Below, one piece after another: positions 37,994 through 46,789 of a stretch of DNA of 64,000 nucleotides. The translations under genes and the position numbers were made by a program. Source of the DNA: Paenibacillus stellifer (lineage in GTDB: Bacteria; Bacillota; Bacilli; Paenibacillales; Paenibacillaceae); the NCBI RefSeq assembly GCF_000758685.1, contig NZ_CP009286.1:4708501-4772500 (forward strand), given 5' to 3'. How positions within the stretch are numbered: the first letter of the stretch is position 1; each line of letters starts with the position of its first letter. The notes beneath the pieces were generated by a model. The model saw nothing but the letters and a program-made list of their open reading frames with translations, did not search any database and was not told where the DNA came from.

Positions 37994-38641
37994 CTACGGC
38001 AGTCTGACATCCAGATCTCCCATTAAATAAGATACGCTGACCTTGATCCGCTGTTCACTCGTTTCGTAATTCGGAGATTTCCAGTTCAGCCGGTTCATCA
38101 TGCCCGTATCGCGGTGATTGCCGAATTCGATAGAGCCGAACAGCACAAACGCCTCAATCTCTACGCCGTAATTATCCGCCAGATGCAAATCCATATCGCC
38201 GAAGATGCCCTGGAACAGCATGATGGTCTCCTTGTCCTCCGCCATAGCCAGCGACAAATCCAGATCCGTCTCGCCAAGCACATGCCAGGCGCTAAGACTG
38301 TGCATCACCCAAGGTGACCGGTCCCAGTTAAAGCTGGAGGAGAAATTCTGCTTCTGCATATGGTTTCTGCCCTGCTGAAGCCCCTTCGACTTTACAAAGA
38401 ATATTCCGAGGGAGATCAGGCAGATGCCCAGCACCAGCACCAGATGATCGAGCAGCAGCATGACCGCGCCGATTCCGAGCAGCGTGTAGCCCTGTTTGAC
38501 TTTCCCCGACGTTGTCCGGTATATCCCCAGCAGCAGAAACAGAAGGGCGGCAATGGAAAAAAAGCCGATCCATCTGCCGAATATCATCATGCATCCGACC
38601 GCGATCAATCCCAGGGCAATGATTCGATTCCGCTTCTCCAT
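37994..38641 (-). CDS. liaF: LiaF-type inhibitor of the LiaSR system
   Basis: A 215-residue membrane protein. The N-terminal ~100 residues hold four helices (IIALGLIAVGCMMIFGRWIG, FSIAALLFLLLGIY, LLGIGAVMLLLDHLVLVLGI, LISLGIFFV). The C-terminal half is the cytoplasmic LiaF/VraT beta-roll (ETDLDLSLAMAEDKETIMLF, FGDMDLHLADNYGVEIEAFV), ending SYLMGDLDVRLP. In Bacillus LiaF keeps LiaS off in the absence of stress. It is first of the liaF-liaS-liaR run; a 180-base gap separates it from the upstream psp/lia effector genes. Confidence 0.92.
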   Translation of the reverse strand: MEKRNRIIALGLIAVGCMMIFGRWIGFFSIAALLFLLLGIYRTTSGKVKQGYTLLGIGAVMLLLDHLVLVLGICLISLGIFFVKSKGLQQGRNHMQKQNFSSSFNWDRSPWVMHSLSAWHVLGETDLDLSLAMAEDKETIMLFQGIFGDMDLHLADNYGVEIEAFVLFGSIEFGNHRDTGMMNRLNWKSPNYETSEQRIKVSVSYLMGDLDVRLP

Positions 38642-38821
38642 TCCCGCACCTCCCTCGTATTATCATCCGGACAACCGGCTTATTTATACTTGCCGCCAAA
38701 CGGAGGGAAAAGCCATGACGTGATGGATATCCACCCGTATGGCTTTAACCTCGTTTCAGCATATCATAACCTTCTCGTTTTATGAAGATAGATTCTTAGA
38801 GACGGCCCAAGAGACCGACGC

Positions 38822-39523
38822 TTACTCTTCTTTGCTCAGCGAAGGGCCTGGAGCATCGTTCAGCTTCGCTTTCAGCGCGTTCAGCTGTTCTTCCACTTTC
38901 AGCTGCTTCTCCGCATCTACCGGGCTGTAGGCAACCGGCGATGCCGGACTGTATGGCGCCCGCAGCACATCGGCTTCGGCTTCGAGCTGCATAATCTTCT
39001 CTTCCATGCGGTGGAATCCGAGCGAAGCGCTGCCGCTCTCGATGCTGTGGACGCTGCTGATCTGCGACATCTGCTTCTTCGCCTTGGCCATCTGGGCGCG
39101 GGATACCAGCTCATTGCGCTTGTTGCGCAGCTTGTAGAATTCATCCTTCATGTCGTGCAGCTGCTGAACCAGCTCTTTGGCGTGAACTTCAGCCTGCGCA
39201 TGCAGATCGCTGTATTCGGCGAACTTCTGATCGAAATAGATCTTCTCTTCCAGCAGCTTGCGGGCCACTTCCTCCTGGCCGTTCTTCAGAGCCAGCTCCG
39301 CCTGGGAACCGCGCTGTGCGGCCAGCTTCGCAGCTTCCTCTACGCGCTGCTTCATACGGCGTTCGTTCGCCATCTGCTTGGCAACCGTTACTTCGGCTTC
39401 GTGAATTTCAGCCTCCATATCGCGGAGGTACTGGTTCAGCATCACAACCGGATCTTCCACCTTATCCAGCAGATCGTTGACAGAGGCTTTGGTCATATCC
39501 TTAATTCTTTTGAAAACTCCCAT
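38822..39523 (-). CDS. liaH: PspA/IM30 family protein (LiaH-like), copy 1
   Basis: A 233-residue, almost entirely coiled-coil protein of the ESCRT-III-related PspA/IM30/LiaH family. It starts [19 protein letters not shown], with an amphipathic N-terminal helix that binds stressed membrane, followed by the conserved [17 protein letters not shown]. The C-terminus is acidic ([13 protein letters not shown]). Family members form large rings or rods on damaged membranes. It lies 2 bases after the pspC-like gene on the same strand, forming an operon with it and with a second pspA at 40055. LiaR control is expected. Confidence 0.92.
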   Translation of the reverse strand: MGVFKRIKDMTKASVNDLLDKVEDPVVMLNQYLRDMEAEIHEAEVTVAKQMANERRMKQRVEEAAKLAAQRGSQAELALKNGQEEVARKLLEEKIYFDQKFAEYSDLHAQAEVHAKELVQQLHDMKDEFYKLRNKRNELVSRAQMAKAKKQMSQISSVHSIESGSASLGFHRMEEKIMQLEAEADVLRAPYSPASPVAYSPVDAEKQLKVEEQLNALKAKLNDAPGPSLSKEE

Positions 39524-39525
39524 GA

Positions 39526-40050
39526 TTACTTATCTCCCTTCTCGTTCTCGTATTGGGCAAGCTTGCGCTTGAGTTCTTCAATTTCCTTCTGCATCGCTTT
39601 CTTCTCAATGTCCTTCATCATGTCATCCAGTCCGGAATCCTGGGCGCCAAATGCGCCAGTTCTGCCATATCCGGCATCCCGGGGACCCGGCGCTTCATAA
39701 GGCCGGCGGCCGTGCTGCGAGCCATGCGGTCCGTAAGGGCCGAATGGCGGCCGCTTCGGGTCGCAGCCGCGGCGGGCATAACCGTCGTCGTGGCCTTTAT
39801 GATACGGTCCGTAGCCTCCCTCCGCCGCTTCGGGACCGAACCCGAAAGGCGGCGGGTAATAAGGCGGGACTTCTTTCGGGAAGATCAGGGCCGCGATCAG
39901 ATAGACCGGAATCACGGCGCCGCCCGTGAACGGGATGCTGATCAGCAATAAAATCCGCAGCAGCGTGGAGTCGATGCCGATCGTCTCCGCCAATCCGCCG
40001 GTAAGCCCTGTAAGTACTTTATCGCGGGTAGAACGATACAACCTCGTCAT
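39526..40050 (-). CDS. PspC domain membrane protein
   Basis: A 174-residue protein. Residues 1-60 form the PspC domain ([39 protein letters not shown], then a second helix [16 protein letters not shown]). The middle is Pro/Gly/Tyr-rich and probably disordered ([24 protein letters not shown]). The last ~40 residues form a basic-acidic coiled coil ([20 protein letters not shown]) that could bind PspA proteins. The ATG at 40050 is chosen because AAGGAG lies 7 bases upstream and it falls 4 bases after the upstream pspA stop. It is sandwiched between two pspA genes, so it probably anchors them at the membrane. Confidence 0.9.
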   Translation of the reverse strand: MTRLYRSTRDKVLTGLTGGLAETIGIDSTLLRILLLISIPFTGGAVIPVYLIAALIFPKEVPPYYPPPFGFGPEAAEGGYGPYHKGHDDGYARRGCDPKRPPFGPYGPHGSQHGRRPYEAPGPRDAGYGRTGAFGAQDSGLDDMMKDIEKKAMQKEIEELKRKLAQYENEKGDK

Positions 40051-40054
40051 TTCG

Positions 40055-40729
40055 CTACTCCTTTCCATCTTTGTTCAGCTTCTCCTTCAGCTTCGCGAGC
40101 TCCCTTTCCAGCACGGTAGCCACAGTCTCGCCGGCCTGAACCGCATACTCCTGTCCCATCCGACGAAGATCGCTGAGGCTCTTGGCTTCCAGCTCCCAAT
40201 CGGTAAGGCGGTCCTCAATGCGGCCGAATACCTTCGGAATATCGCTTCCGCCGTAAGCGGCGGCACGCTGGTTCATTCTCTGCTGCAGCCGGAGTGTCTC
40301 CATCCGGGCCGCATAATATTGGCGCTTGCTGTATACTGTCTGATATTCCAGCTTCAGTTCGCCGACCTGCTGCTCCAGCTCCATCAGCGACTGGCGGCTC
40401 TGCTCCAGCAGCGTACTGTACTGCTCCAGCTTCTCTTCATAGATGATCTTCTCTTGCAGCGCCAGCTTGGCCAGATTGTCTTCGCCAGCCTTCAGCGCGA
40501 GCAGCGCCTGCTCTTCACGCTTGTTACGCATCGACGTTGCCTGATCTACCTGATGCTGAAGCTGCTTCGTATGATTCGCATACTGTTGATACAGCTTCTC
40601 GGCTTCGCCGATCTCCTCCCGGGTCGAATACAGAAACTGATCGATGAGCTTCACGGGATCCTGACTCTGCTCCAGCTTCTCATTCAAATTGGCTACCGTT
40701 ATATCCCGCATTCGTCGAAAAACGCTCAT
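40055..40729 (-). CDS. PspA/IM30 family protein, copy 2
   Basis: A 224-residue PspA/LiaH homologue, different in sequence from the copy at 38822 but with the same layout: N-terminal amphipathic start MSVFRRMRDITVANLNEKLE, the conserved DPVKLIDQFLYSTREEI, then long coiled coils (QLQHQVDQATSMRNKREEQA). The C-terminus is LEKLKEKLNKDGKE-like. It lies between the liaI-like gene and the pspC gene. The two copies may co-polymerise or serve different stresses. Confidence 0.9.
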   Translation of the reverse strand: MSVFRRMRDITVANLNEKLEQSQDPVKLIDQFLYSTREEIGEAEKLYQQYANHTKQLQHQVDQATSMRNKREEQALLALKAGEDNLAKLALQEKIIYEEKLEQYSTLLEQSRQSLMELEQQVGELKLEYQTVYSKRQYYAARMETLRLQQRMNQRAAAYGGSDIPKVFGRIEDRLTDWELEAKSLSDLRRMGQEYAVQAGETVATVLERELAKLKEKLNKDGKE

Positions 40730-40777
40730 AATTTGCCGTTCCCTCCCTGCCAGTATTAGATGATGTACATCTCCCGA

Positions 40778-41080
40778 TTAATAGTGGGAGCCTCTCTTGC
40801 CTTTAAGAACCGAAATTCCCCACACGACCAGCGCCAGACCCAGCAGCGGTCCGATCAGCCAGGATAGCTTCGCGATCAGGGACATCACGCCGATGAACAT
40901 CACGATCCATCCGATCAGCTTGCGTCCGCTTTTGATTCCGTAATAACCAAGCACCACGAGGATCACCGGGAACAACAGTCTGAAAATACCGTGGATCAGC
41001 GGAAGCGCCATACCCAGCAGCATAATTGCTCCGATAGCGATCAGGATAACCGCGAGTCCGTTTCCTTTGTTCTGTCTCAT
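40778..41080 (-). CDS. LiaI-like small membrane protein
   Basis: A 100-residue protein made of four short hydrophobic segments (GLAVILIAIGAIMLLGMALP, LLFPVILVVLGYYGI, LIGWIVMFIGVMSLI, LIGPLLGLALVVWGI) with positive loops and a basic tail. It resembles the LiaI/LiaF transmembrane region (DUF5668-like). In Bacillus LiaI anchors LiaH to the membrane. As first gene of the liaI-pspA-pspC-pspA operon, it likely recruits the PspA proteins. GGCGG precedes the start. Confidence 0.85.
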   Translation of the reverse strand: MRQNKGNGLAVILIAIGAIMLLGMALPLIHGIFRLLFPVILVVLGYYGIKSGRKLIGWIVMFIGVMSLIAKLSWLIGPLLGLALVVWGISVLKGKRGSHY

Positions 41081-41121
41081 TACTTCTCACCGCCTTTCGT
41101 TAACCTCTTCCTTATGTACTT

Positions 41122-41150
41122 ATTGTAGGATGAATCCGCGTTTCTCAAAA
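41122..41150 (-). promoter_or_regulatory. Candidate promoter of the liaI-psp operon
   Basis: On the minus strand TTTTGA and TACAAT are 17 bp apart and ~42 bases upstream of the first gene. The -35 box is weak, as expected for an activator-dependent promoter. Confidence 0.4.
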
Positions 41151-41179
41151 CGGACCGGGGACGGTTTTTGGAACTGGAC

Positions 41180-41200
41180 CTTAGTCGGGGCACACCTAAG
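41180..41200. promoter_or_regulatory. Inverted repeat upstream of the psp promoter, possible LiaR site
   Basis: CTTAG and CTAAG with an 11-base GC-rich spacer lie ~30-45 bases upstream of the -35 box, a usual distance for activators. Assignment to LiaR is inference. Confidence 0.3.
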
Positions 41201-41232
41201 ACCGCCGAACGGCAGTTAAATTGAACCGATAG

Positions 41233-41272
41233 CAAAAGACGGACACACTCCATCTGGAGAATGCCCGTCCTA
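41233..41272 (-). terminator. Terminator of the Crp/Fnr gene
   Basis: On the minus strand AGGACGGGCATTCTCC and GGAGTGTGTCCGTCTT pair with a loop AGAT and run into TTTTGC. Confidence 0.7.
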
Positions 41273-41276
41273 TCCT

Positions 41277-41963
41277 TTATAAGCTCTTGAAATACCCGGC
41301 CAGCCTGCTCCGGTCCACAACGATGATACGGCGGTTCTGCCTTAGAATGAGCTCAAGATTCTCCAGCTCCGTCAGCGCCCGGGAGACCGTCTCCCTGGAA
41401 CTTCCCAGCATGTCGGCAAGATAGCCTGCGGTAATGTCCAGATCGATGCGAATTCCGCCCTCCGTCTCCACGCCATGGTCCTTGCAGAGCTTCCACAGCT
41501 TGGCGGCCACTTTCTTCTCCATTTTCAAGGGGATAGTGTTCTTAATCTGCCAGTACAGCCTGCGGATTTTTCTGGCCATGGCATTCATCAGACACGAAGT
41601 GAGCGCAAAATCGCTCTGCATCAGCTGAAGCAGCCCCTCCCGCTGAACGGCAAGCACCCTGCTTTTTTCAAAGGCTTCGCAATTGATCGAAGCAATGTCA
41701 TGGTCATCCACAATTTCATTGATCAGATCACCTTTGGAAAGAAGATAAATGACCCGCTTTTGCCCGAATTCGGTGTAGCGAAAGACGGTCATATTGCCCG
41801 AAAGCACGACATAGGCGTGCGCCAGCTTAGCTTTTTCGGAGAACAGCAGCTCGGTTTTGTTCATCAGGAGCACCTTGGAAATCTCACGGAGCTGTTCCAG
41901 TGTATCCTCCCGAACGGTTTGAAACAGCATGAGCTCCTGCAGCTCTCCGATATCCGGCTTCAT
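41277..41963 (-). CDS. Crp/Fnr family transcriptional regulator
   Basis: A 228-residue regulator. Residues ~10-120 form the cyclic-nucleotide-binding-like beta roll (ELLFSEKAKLAHAYVVLSGN, LLSKGDLINEIVDD). The C-terminal ~75 residues hold the Crp-type winged helix (AGYLADMLGSSRETVSRALT). There is no N-terminal Cys cluster, so it is not an oxygen-sensing Fnr; the ligand is unknown. ATG 41963 has GGGGA 7 bases upstream and is preferred over a TTG at 41987. It is next to the psp operon and ends in its own terminator. Confidence 0.85.
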   Translation of the reverse strand: MKPDIGELQELMLFQTVREDTLEQLREISKVLLMNKTELLFSEKAKLAHAYVVLSGNMTVFRYTEFGQKRVIYLLSKGDLINEIVDDHDIASINCEAFEKSRVLAVQREGLLQLMQSDFALTSCLMNAMARKIRRLYWQIKNTIPLKMEKKVAAKLWKLCKDHGVETEGGIRIDLDITAGYLADMLGSSRETVSRALTELENLELILRQNRRIIVVDRSRLAGYFKSL

Positions 41964-42032
41964 CGTCGTCTCCCCACTCTCCAGCAAATAGTGAATCTAC
42001 TAACATAGATTAACTCACGAATCGTGTTTTGT

Positions 42033-43325
42033 TCAATCATCCGGGATTCCCAAAAGTCCGTCAATCTCAGCGGCCGCAAGATCCAAACCTTCCTTGACCG
42101 AAAGTTGGTTCAGAAATATTTTGTGCAGGTAATAGGAATATACCTCATCGATTTTGCCCCAGTTCTTGACAGGCGGCCGTATAAAGCCATCATCCATAGC
42201 TTCAACATAGGGATAAAGGTAGGAACTTCCGCTTACTTTCATAGCCTTGAAAGCCTCCCTGTTCGCCGGGATCAACCCGGCTCGGGACATAATGAGCTGC
42301 GCTTCCTTGCCGGTCATCCATTGGATAAAAGCCCATGCCTCGGAAGGATGCTGACTGCCCTTCATTATAACCAGATATTCGCCGCCGATAATCGAGGAAG
42401 GGCTATATAAGTGCGGGAAAGGTACCGGCAGCGTCTGCTTAAGAGCAGGACGGATTTCCGAAGGCTTTAATAAACTGTAGAACCACGGCGCGTCGTCTGT
42501 AACAAGCATCTTTCCGTTCCGCACTTTTTCCCAATTATCTCCATTTAACGTCACCGCCGAGAGATAAACAAGCTTTTCCTTATATAGATCGGTCAACTCC
42601 TGGACCGCACGGACGGTGCCCGGAGCGTTCAAATATCCGGTAGCCCTTGTAAATCCCGAGTCCGTAAACGAGCCTCCGAGGCTGTAGATATACGGAAGCG
42701 TGTCCCAGGTTTCCAATCCCCCCAGTCCAATTGTGAAGCGGTGCTTGCGGGCAAGCTCCAAAATTCCGGACATGGTGCGGGGCGGCTCGGAATATCCTGC
42801 CCTTTTCAGCAGCTCCCGGTTAAATATTGCCGTCTTCGTGTACAAGTTAAGCGGCAAAGCATAGTATTGATCTTTATAAAGGCCCACGCGAATCGCCTTA
42901 AAGTGAAATGCAAGTTTGAGCGGCTCAAATCCCGGTAATCCGTCTAACGATTCAAGGAGTCCTTTCTGCGAAAATTCCGGAACCCAGGCAATATCCATAC
43001 GTACGACATCCGGGCCCCGGTTGGAGGAAGCGCGGGCGATCAAGCTGTATTTCAGTTCATTGGAATTGGCCAAATTTATACCCTTCACCCGGATGTCCGG
43101 ATGGTTCCGTTCAAAAGCCGGTATGAGCTCCTTTACCAGCAGCCGGGTTTCTTTATCATTGTACGTATGCCAGAAGGTAATGACCGTCTTGTCATTCCCG
43201 TGAAGCTTTTGAACCTTGTCCGGTTCCGAGATTACGGACGCACCCGCACAACCGGCCGTTAACATGATCGTCATCAAAAAGGATAACCAACGGATTACCA
43301 AGATGGGAATCCCCCCTTTCTTCAC
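42033..43325 (-). CDS. ABC sugar solute-binding lipoprotein (orphan)
   Basis: A 430-residue family 1 extracellular solute-binding protein. The signal peptide ends in a lipobox (LTAGC, Cys ~26). The mature part has typical marks: ITFWHTYNDKETRLLVKELI, IPAFERNHPDIRVKGIN, GPDVVRMDIAWVPEFSQKG and AWAFIQWMTGKEAQL. It overlaps the end of the YesN gene by ATGA, so it is the last gene of a GH66-YesM-YesN-SBP run. No permease or ATPase genes are in the window. It may feed a transporter encoded elsewhere or present the sugar to the YesM sensor, and the ligand is presumably an isomaltooligosaccharide. Confidence 0.88.
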   Translation of the reverse strand: MKKGGIPILVIRWLSFLMTIMLTAGCAGASVISEPDKVQKLHGNDKTVITFWHTYNDKETRLLVKELIPAFERNHPDIRVKGINLANSNELKYSLIARASSNRGPDVVRMDIAWVPEFSQKGLLESLDGLPGFEPLKLAFHFKAIRVGLYKDQYYALPLNLYTKTAIFNRELLKRAGYSEPPRTMSGILELARKHRFTIGLGGLETWDTLPYIYSLGGSFTDSGFTRATGYLNAPGTVRAVQELTDLYKEKLVYLSAVTLNGDNWEKVRNGKMLVTDDAPWFYSLLKPSEIRPALKQTLPVPFPHLYSPSSIIGGEYLVIMKGSQHPSEAWAFIQWMTGKEAQLIMSRAGLIPANREAFKAMKVSGSSYLYPYVEAMDDGFIRPPVKNWGKIDEVYSYYLHKIFLNQLSVKEGLDLAAAEIDGLLGIPDD

Positions 43326-44893
43326 GGCTCAACACTGCACTTCAGGCTTTCCCTGTATTCCACCGGAGTGAACCCTGTCCCTTTCTTGAATACTTTGCTG
43401 AAATATTTCACGTCATTAAATCCCGCGCCTTGAGCCACATCATAAATCCGGCTGTCATCCTGGGCGAGCAGCCGCTTGGCTTCCCGAATCCGCAGCTCGA
43501 TCAAATAATCGATAAAGTTTCGGCCGGTTTGTTTTTTGAATAACAAGCTGAAATAGCTTTTGCTTAGGTGGATCGTATCCGCTACGCTCTGAAGCGTCAA
43601 ATTTTCCGTGAAATGAGCGGCTATATATTCCAATGCCCTGGCAATCAGCTGTCCGCTGTAACCGTTATCGGACAATTGGGGAATGATGGACATGCCATTC
43701 TGCTCCAGCTCACCGACCATGAATGAAGCCAGCTGCTCCAATGTTTCCGTCTTGCGGATCAGTTCAAGCTGTTCGACAGGCAATGATTCATTGCTTCCCT
43801 GCAGCCGGTACGTGCCGGCAAGAAGTACGCCTGCCTCATACTGGACCTGCTCCGGGCTCTTATCCCTGCTCTTCCAGCGTTCAAGCGCGAAATCAACCGC
43901 AAGGGAAGCCGGTTCGCCATTGCGGATCATCTCATAAAAAGGTTCCCAATCTTCCGGATTATCCCGAACCGGGAACGATGGTTCATGAATGCTCTCCGGA
44001 CCTCTGCTTTCGAACAAACCGCCCACCCCCTCGAAAAAGCGCCTTTGACAGGCCAAGCGGCTTTCAGCATATCCATTAATAAGCCGGCCTGCCCCCTGCC
44101 ATATAGCTAAGCCTGCCGATGTTGTAATGTTCCATTCCATTTCAACTTCCCGTTTCCACACCTGGAGCTGCCGTAACGCCTCCCCCTTCTGTTCCGGAAA
44201 GACAAGGAACAGGCTGCTTTCCGCTACCAGCAGCGCGCTTCCCTTCTCCATCCGCTCATAGAAGGCCTCCTGCAAGTCCTCAAGCAAGAGCTGCACAAAC
44301 AGATACCCGTTATTTTCTCTCCAATCTTCAGAGCCATCCAGCGTAAGATAGACACAGGCATAGGGTTCTTCCAGCCACCCCGGAGCGCATGCAACGGCAT
44401 CCGTTGAGACCTGATCCTGTACGATCCATCGTTTCATTTCCTGTTCCTCGCGCTTTCGCTCCAGATAAAGAGCTCCCTGCCGATACACGCTCAGCTCGGA
44501 ATCCCGCTTCTTCTCGTCCTCCAGCATAGAGATACTCCGACGCAGGACGGCAAGAAGCTCCGCTTTTTCCAAGGTCAGCTTTAACAAATAATCGACAGCG
44601 CCCAGCTTAAGTCCTTCTTTTACATATTCGAAGTCGCTGTGATTGCTGATCAGAATCACCTTGATCCAAGGGCAAACCGCCTGTGCCTGCTTCATCAGCT
44701 CAATGCCGTTCATCAAGGGCATTTTGATGTCCGTAATCAGAATATCGAAGGACCGGCACTCCAGTGCGGCCATTGCCTCCACACCGTTCGCGTAGTGGTC
44801 TTCTACAGACATCCCTTCTTTCTCCCAATCGATAAATGCGCTGATCCCATGGCGGATTACCGGCTCGTCATCTACGATAAGTACTCTGTACAT
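43322..44893 (-). CDS. YesN-type response regulator with AraC output domain
   Basis: A 523-residue regulator. The receiver (residues 1-125) has phosphoacceptor Asp in DILITDIKMPLMNGIELM (~55) and Lys in YLLKLTLEKAELL. A long middle domain of unknown fold (~130-410) precedes the AraC double helix-turn-helix (ENLTLQSVADTIHLSKSYFS and ESRIYDVAQGAGFNDVKYFS-like, ~425-515). It forms a pair with the adjacent YesM kinase and probably activates the surrounding dextran-utilisation genes. Translational overlap (ATGA) with the downstream solute-binding protein indicates one mRNA. Confidence 0.92.
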   Translation of the reverse strand: MYRVLIVDDEPVIRHGISAFIDWEKEGMSVEDHYANGVEAMAALECRSFDILITDIKMPLMNGIELMKQAQAVCPWIKVILISNHSDFEYVKEGLKLGAVDYLLKLTLEKAELLAVLRRSISMLEDEKKRDSELSVYRQGALYLERKREEQEMKRWIVQDQVSTDAVACAPGWLEEPYACVYLTLDGSEDWRENNGYLFVQLLLEDLQEAFYERMEKGSALLVAESSLFLVFPEQKGEALRQLQVWKREVEMEWNITTSAGLAIWQGAGRLINGYAESRLACQRRFFEGVGGLFESRGPESIHEPSFPVRDNPEDWEPFYEMIRNGEPASLAVDFALERWKSRDKSPEQVQYEAGVLLAGTYRLQGSNESLPVEQLELIRKTETLEQLASFMVGELEQNGMSIIPQLSDNGYSGQLIARALEYIAAHFTENLTLQSVADTIHLSKSYFSLLFKKQTGRNFIDYLIELRIREAKRLLAQDDSRIYDVAQGAGFNDVKYFSKVFKKGTGFTPVEYRESLKCSVEP

Positions 44894-44911
44894 AGTGTTC
44901 CCCCTGCTCCG

Positions 44912-46708
44912 CTAGTTCCAAGAGGTTGTTTCTTTCGCCTGTTTTAATACAATGCGTACGATCGTTCCTTGCCCGGGACTGCTTTCAAATGAACATTCCC
45001 AATCATTGTCGTAATAGAGCCGCAGTGAGTCAAAGATATGGCGCAGGCCGATGCCGATTTCTCCTTCTTCCGCACCGTTCTTCGCTTTATTCAACAGTCC
45101 TAATTTGTCCTCCTCAAAACCCCTGCCATCGTCTTGTACCCGAATTTCGAGGCCTTCCCCTCTATTCCGGATCGTGATGGTGATCCTGCCATCTGTATTT
45201 TTCGGTACAATTCCATGGAATATGGCGTTCTCCACCAGCGGCTGCAGCAGCATCCGGGGAATGATGATTTCCCCTGTTCCTGGCTGGACGTCCAGCTCCA
45301 GATGAAAGTGCTTCTCGTAGCGCAGTTCCAGAAGGATCAGGTACTTCCGAATAATATTGAGCTCCTGATCCACTGTAATCATGACGCCGTTCTTGCCCAT
45401 GTTGGCTTCAAGCAGATGGTTAAGCGCCGATAATACCTCGGATGCGCGGTCTTTCTGGCCGGAATCGATAAGCCAACGCAGCGTGCTCAATGTGTTAAAC
45501 AGGAAATGCGGCTGAATCCGGTGCATAACCGCCCGAAGTTCCGCATAATGCTTCTCGTTCTGTTCATTCTCCACCTGCTGCATCAACTTCCCGATTTCAT
45601 GAACCATTTTGTTAAACTGCTTGCTTAAAAATCCGATTTCATCGCTCGTTCGAATATCCGTCCGTGTTTCCAGATTTCCTTGCTGAACGCGAAGCATGCT
45701 TTGGGTAAGCTGCTTTACGGGTTTGGTCACTGTCCTGGCTACAAAAAGCCCGATACCTACTGCCAGGATGGAGAATATGGCGGAAGTCAGCAATATCTGG
45801 GTCTGAAGCCGTTCCAGCTGTCCGCTGATTTCATTTACGGGAACGGTTCCCACAACCATCCAACCATTGCTCAACGGCTGCTTAACCCCGTAATATGGGA
45901 TGCCTTCCATTTCAAATTCGAACTCCACTCTGTCATTGTCGACAATGCTTCTATACAAATCGGGATTCCGCACTCTCTTATTGATCATTTCGATGTTGGA
46001 ATCGATCATGATCCGCCCTTCGGAATCGGCGACGAAGAACTTCCCCGTATTTCCGAGCTTCAGCTTCCGGATTGTATCCAGAATCGATTGACCGTCCAAA
46101 TTAACCTGTACCAGTCCGATATTGTTCAGCGTGTCAAAGTCCTTCAGCAGTCTTCCAACCGGTAGCACCAGGTCCGTATTCTCCCCCCCGCCGCTGAAAT
46201 GGTCATACTGGAGGCCCTGCCACACCAGCTCTCCGTCCTTCCGCTTCACTTCTTTCACCCACTCCTCGTCGGAAAGCCGTATCTGCATAAGCTCAGAGTC
46301 GGAAAAGGTTCCACTGCCCCATCCTTTGCCCTCCTCCTTCAATAGATACACAATTTTGACGAAGGAGTTGGAGTAGACATAATTATTCAACAGTAAATTG
46401 ATATATTGAAAATTCCAGTTGTCTTCATAGGACGGATCGGCGTTAACCTGCATTGCGGCACGCTGGATATTCGGATCGCTGGAAATGAAATCGGAGGTGT
46501 CAATCCCCACGTTAAGGATAAAAGAGAGCGAATCCGCCGTCTGCTCGGCGATTTGGAGAGTGGACTCCCTCACGTTCTTTTTGAGGATAGCGTCCGATAC
46601 CCAATAAAAGGACAAGCTCGTAAAGATGGTCGGGATCAAAATAACGAGCAGGAGGACCACGATGATTTTGGCGGTGAAGCTTTTGGATATGGTCATGTTT
46701 CGCAGCAT
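44912..46708 (-). CDS. YesM-type sensor histidine kinase
   Basis: A 598-residue kinase with an N-terminal membrane helix (AKIIVVLLLVILIPTIFTSL), a ~260-residue extracellular dCache sensor (IGLVQVNLDGQSILDTI, MEGIPYYGVKQPLSNGWMVV), a second helix (ILLTSAIFSILAVGIGLFVA), a HAMP domain, a His_kinase domain with phosphorylated His in RIQPHFLFNTLSTLRWL (~390) and a HATPase domain (PLVENAIFHGI, DDGRGFEED). ATG 46708 has GGAGAG just upstream. It lies 80 bases after the GH66 gene and 18 bases before yesN. It likely senses an oligosaccharide, possibly with the solute-binding protein downstream. Confidence 0.92.
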   Translation of the reverse strand: MLRNMTISKSFTAKIIVVLLLVILIPTIFTSLSFYWVSDAILKKNVRESTLQIAEQTADSLSFILNVGIDTSDFISSDPNIQRAAMQVNADPSYEDNWNFQYINLLLNNYVYSNSFVKIVYLLKEEGKGWGSGTFSDSELMQIRLSDEEWVKEVKRKDGELVWQGLQYDHFSGGGENTDLVLPVGRLLKDFDTLNNIGLVQVNLDGQSILDTIRKLKLGNTGKFFVADSEGRIMIDSNIEMINKRVRNPDLYRSIVDNDRVEFEFEMEGIPYYGVKQPLSNGWMVVGTVPVNEISGQLERLQTQILLTSAIFSILAVGIGLFVARTVTKPVKQLTQSMLRVQQGNLETRTDIRTSDEIGFLSKQFNKMVHEIGKLMQQVENEQNEKHYAELRAVMHRIQPHFLFNTLSTLRWLIDSGQKDRASEVLSALNHLLEANMGKNGVMITVDQELNIIRKYLILLELRYEKHFHLELDVQPGTGEIIIPRMLLQPLVENAIFHGIVPKNTDGRITITIRNRGEGLEIRVQDDGRGFEEDKLGLLNKAKNGAEEGEIGIGLRHIFDSLRLYYDNDWECSFESSPGQGTIVRIVLKQAKETTSWN

Positions 46709-46789
46709 ACAGTCTCTCCTATTTCGTTTCTCCCCTAAAAGGATACTCGATGTCAGACTCAATACCAATGTATAAAACAGGAAAGACCT

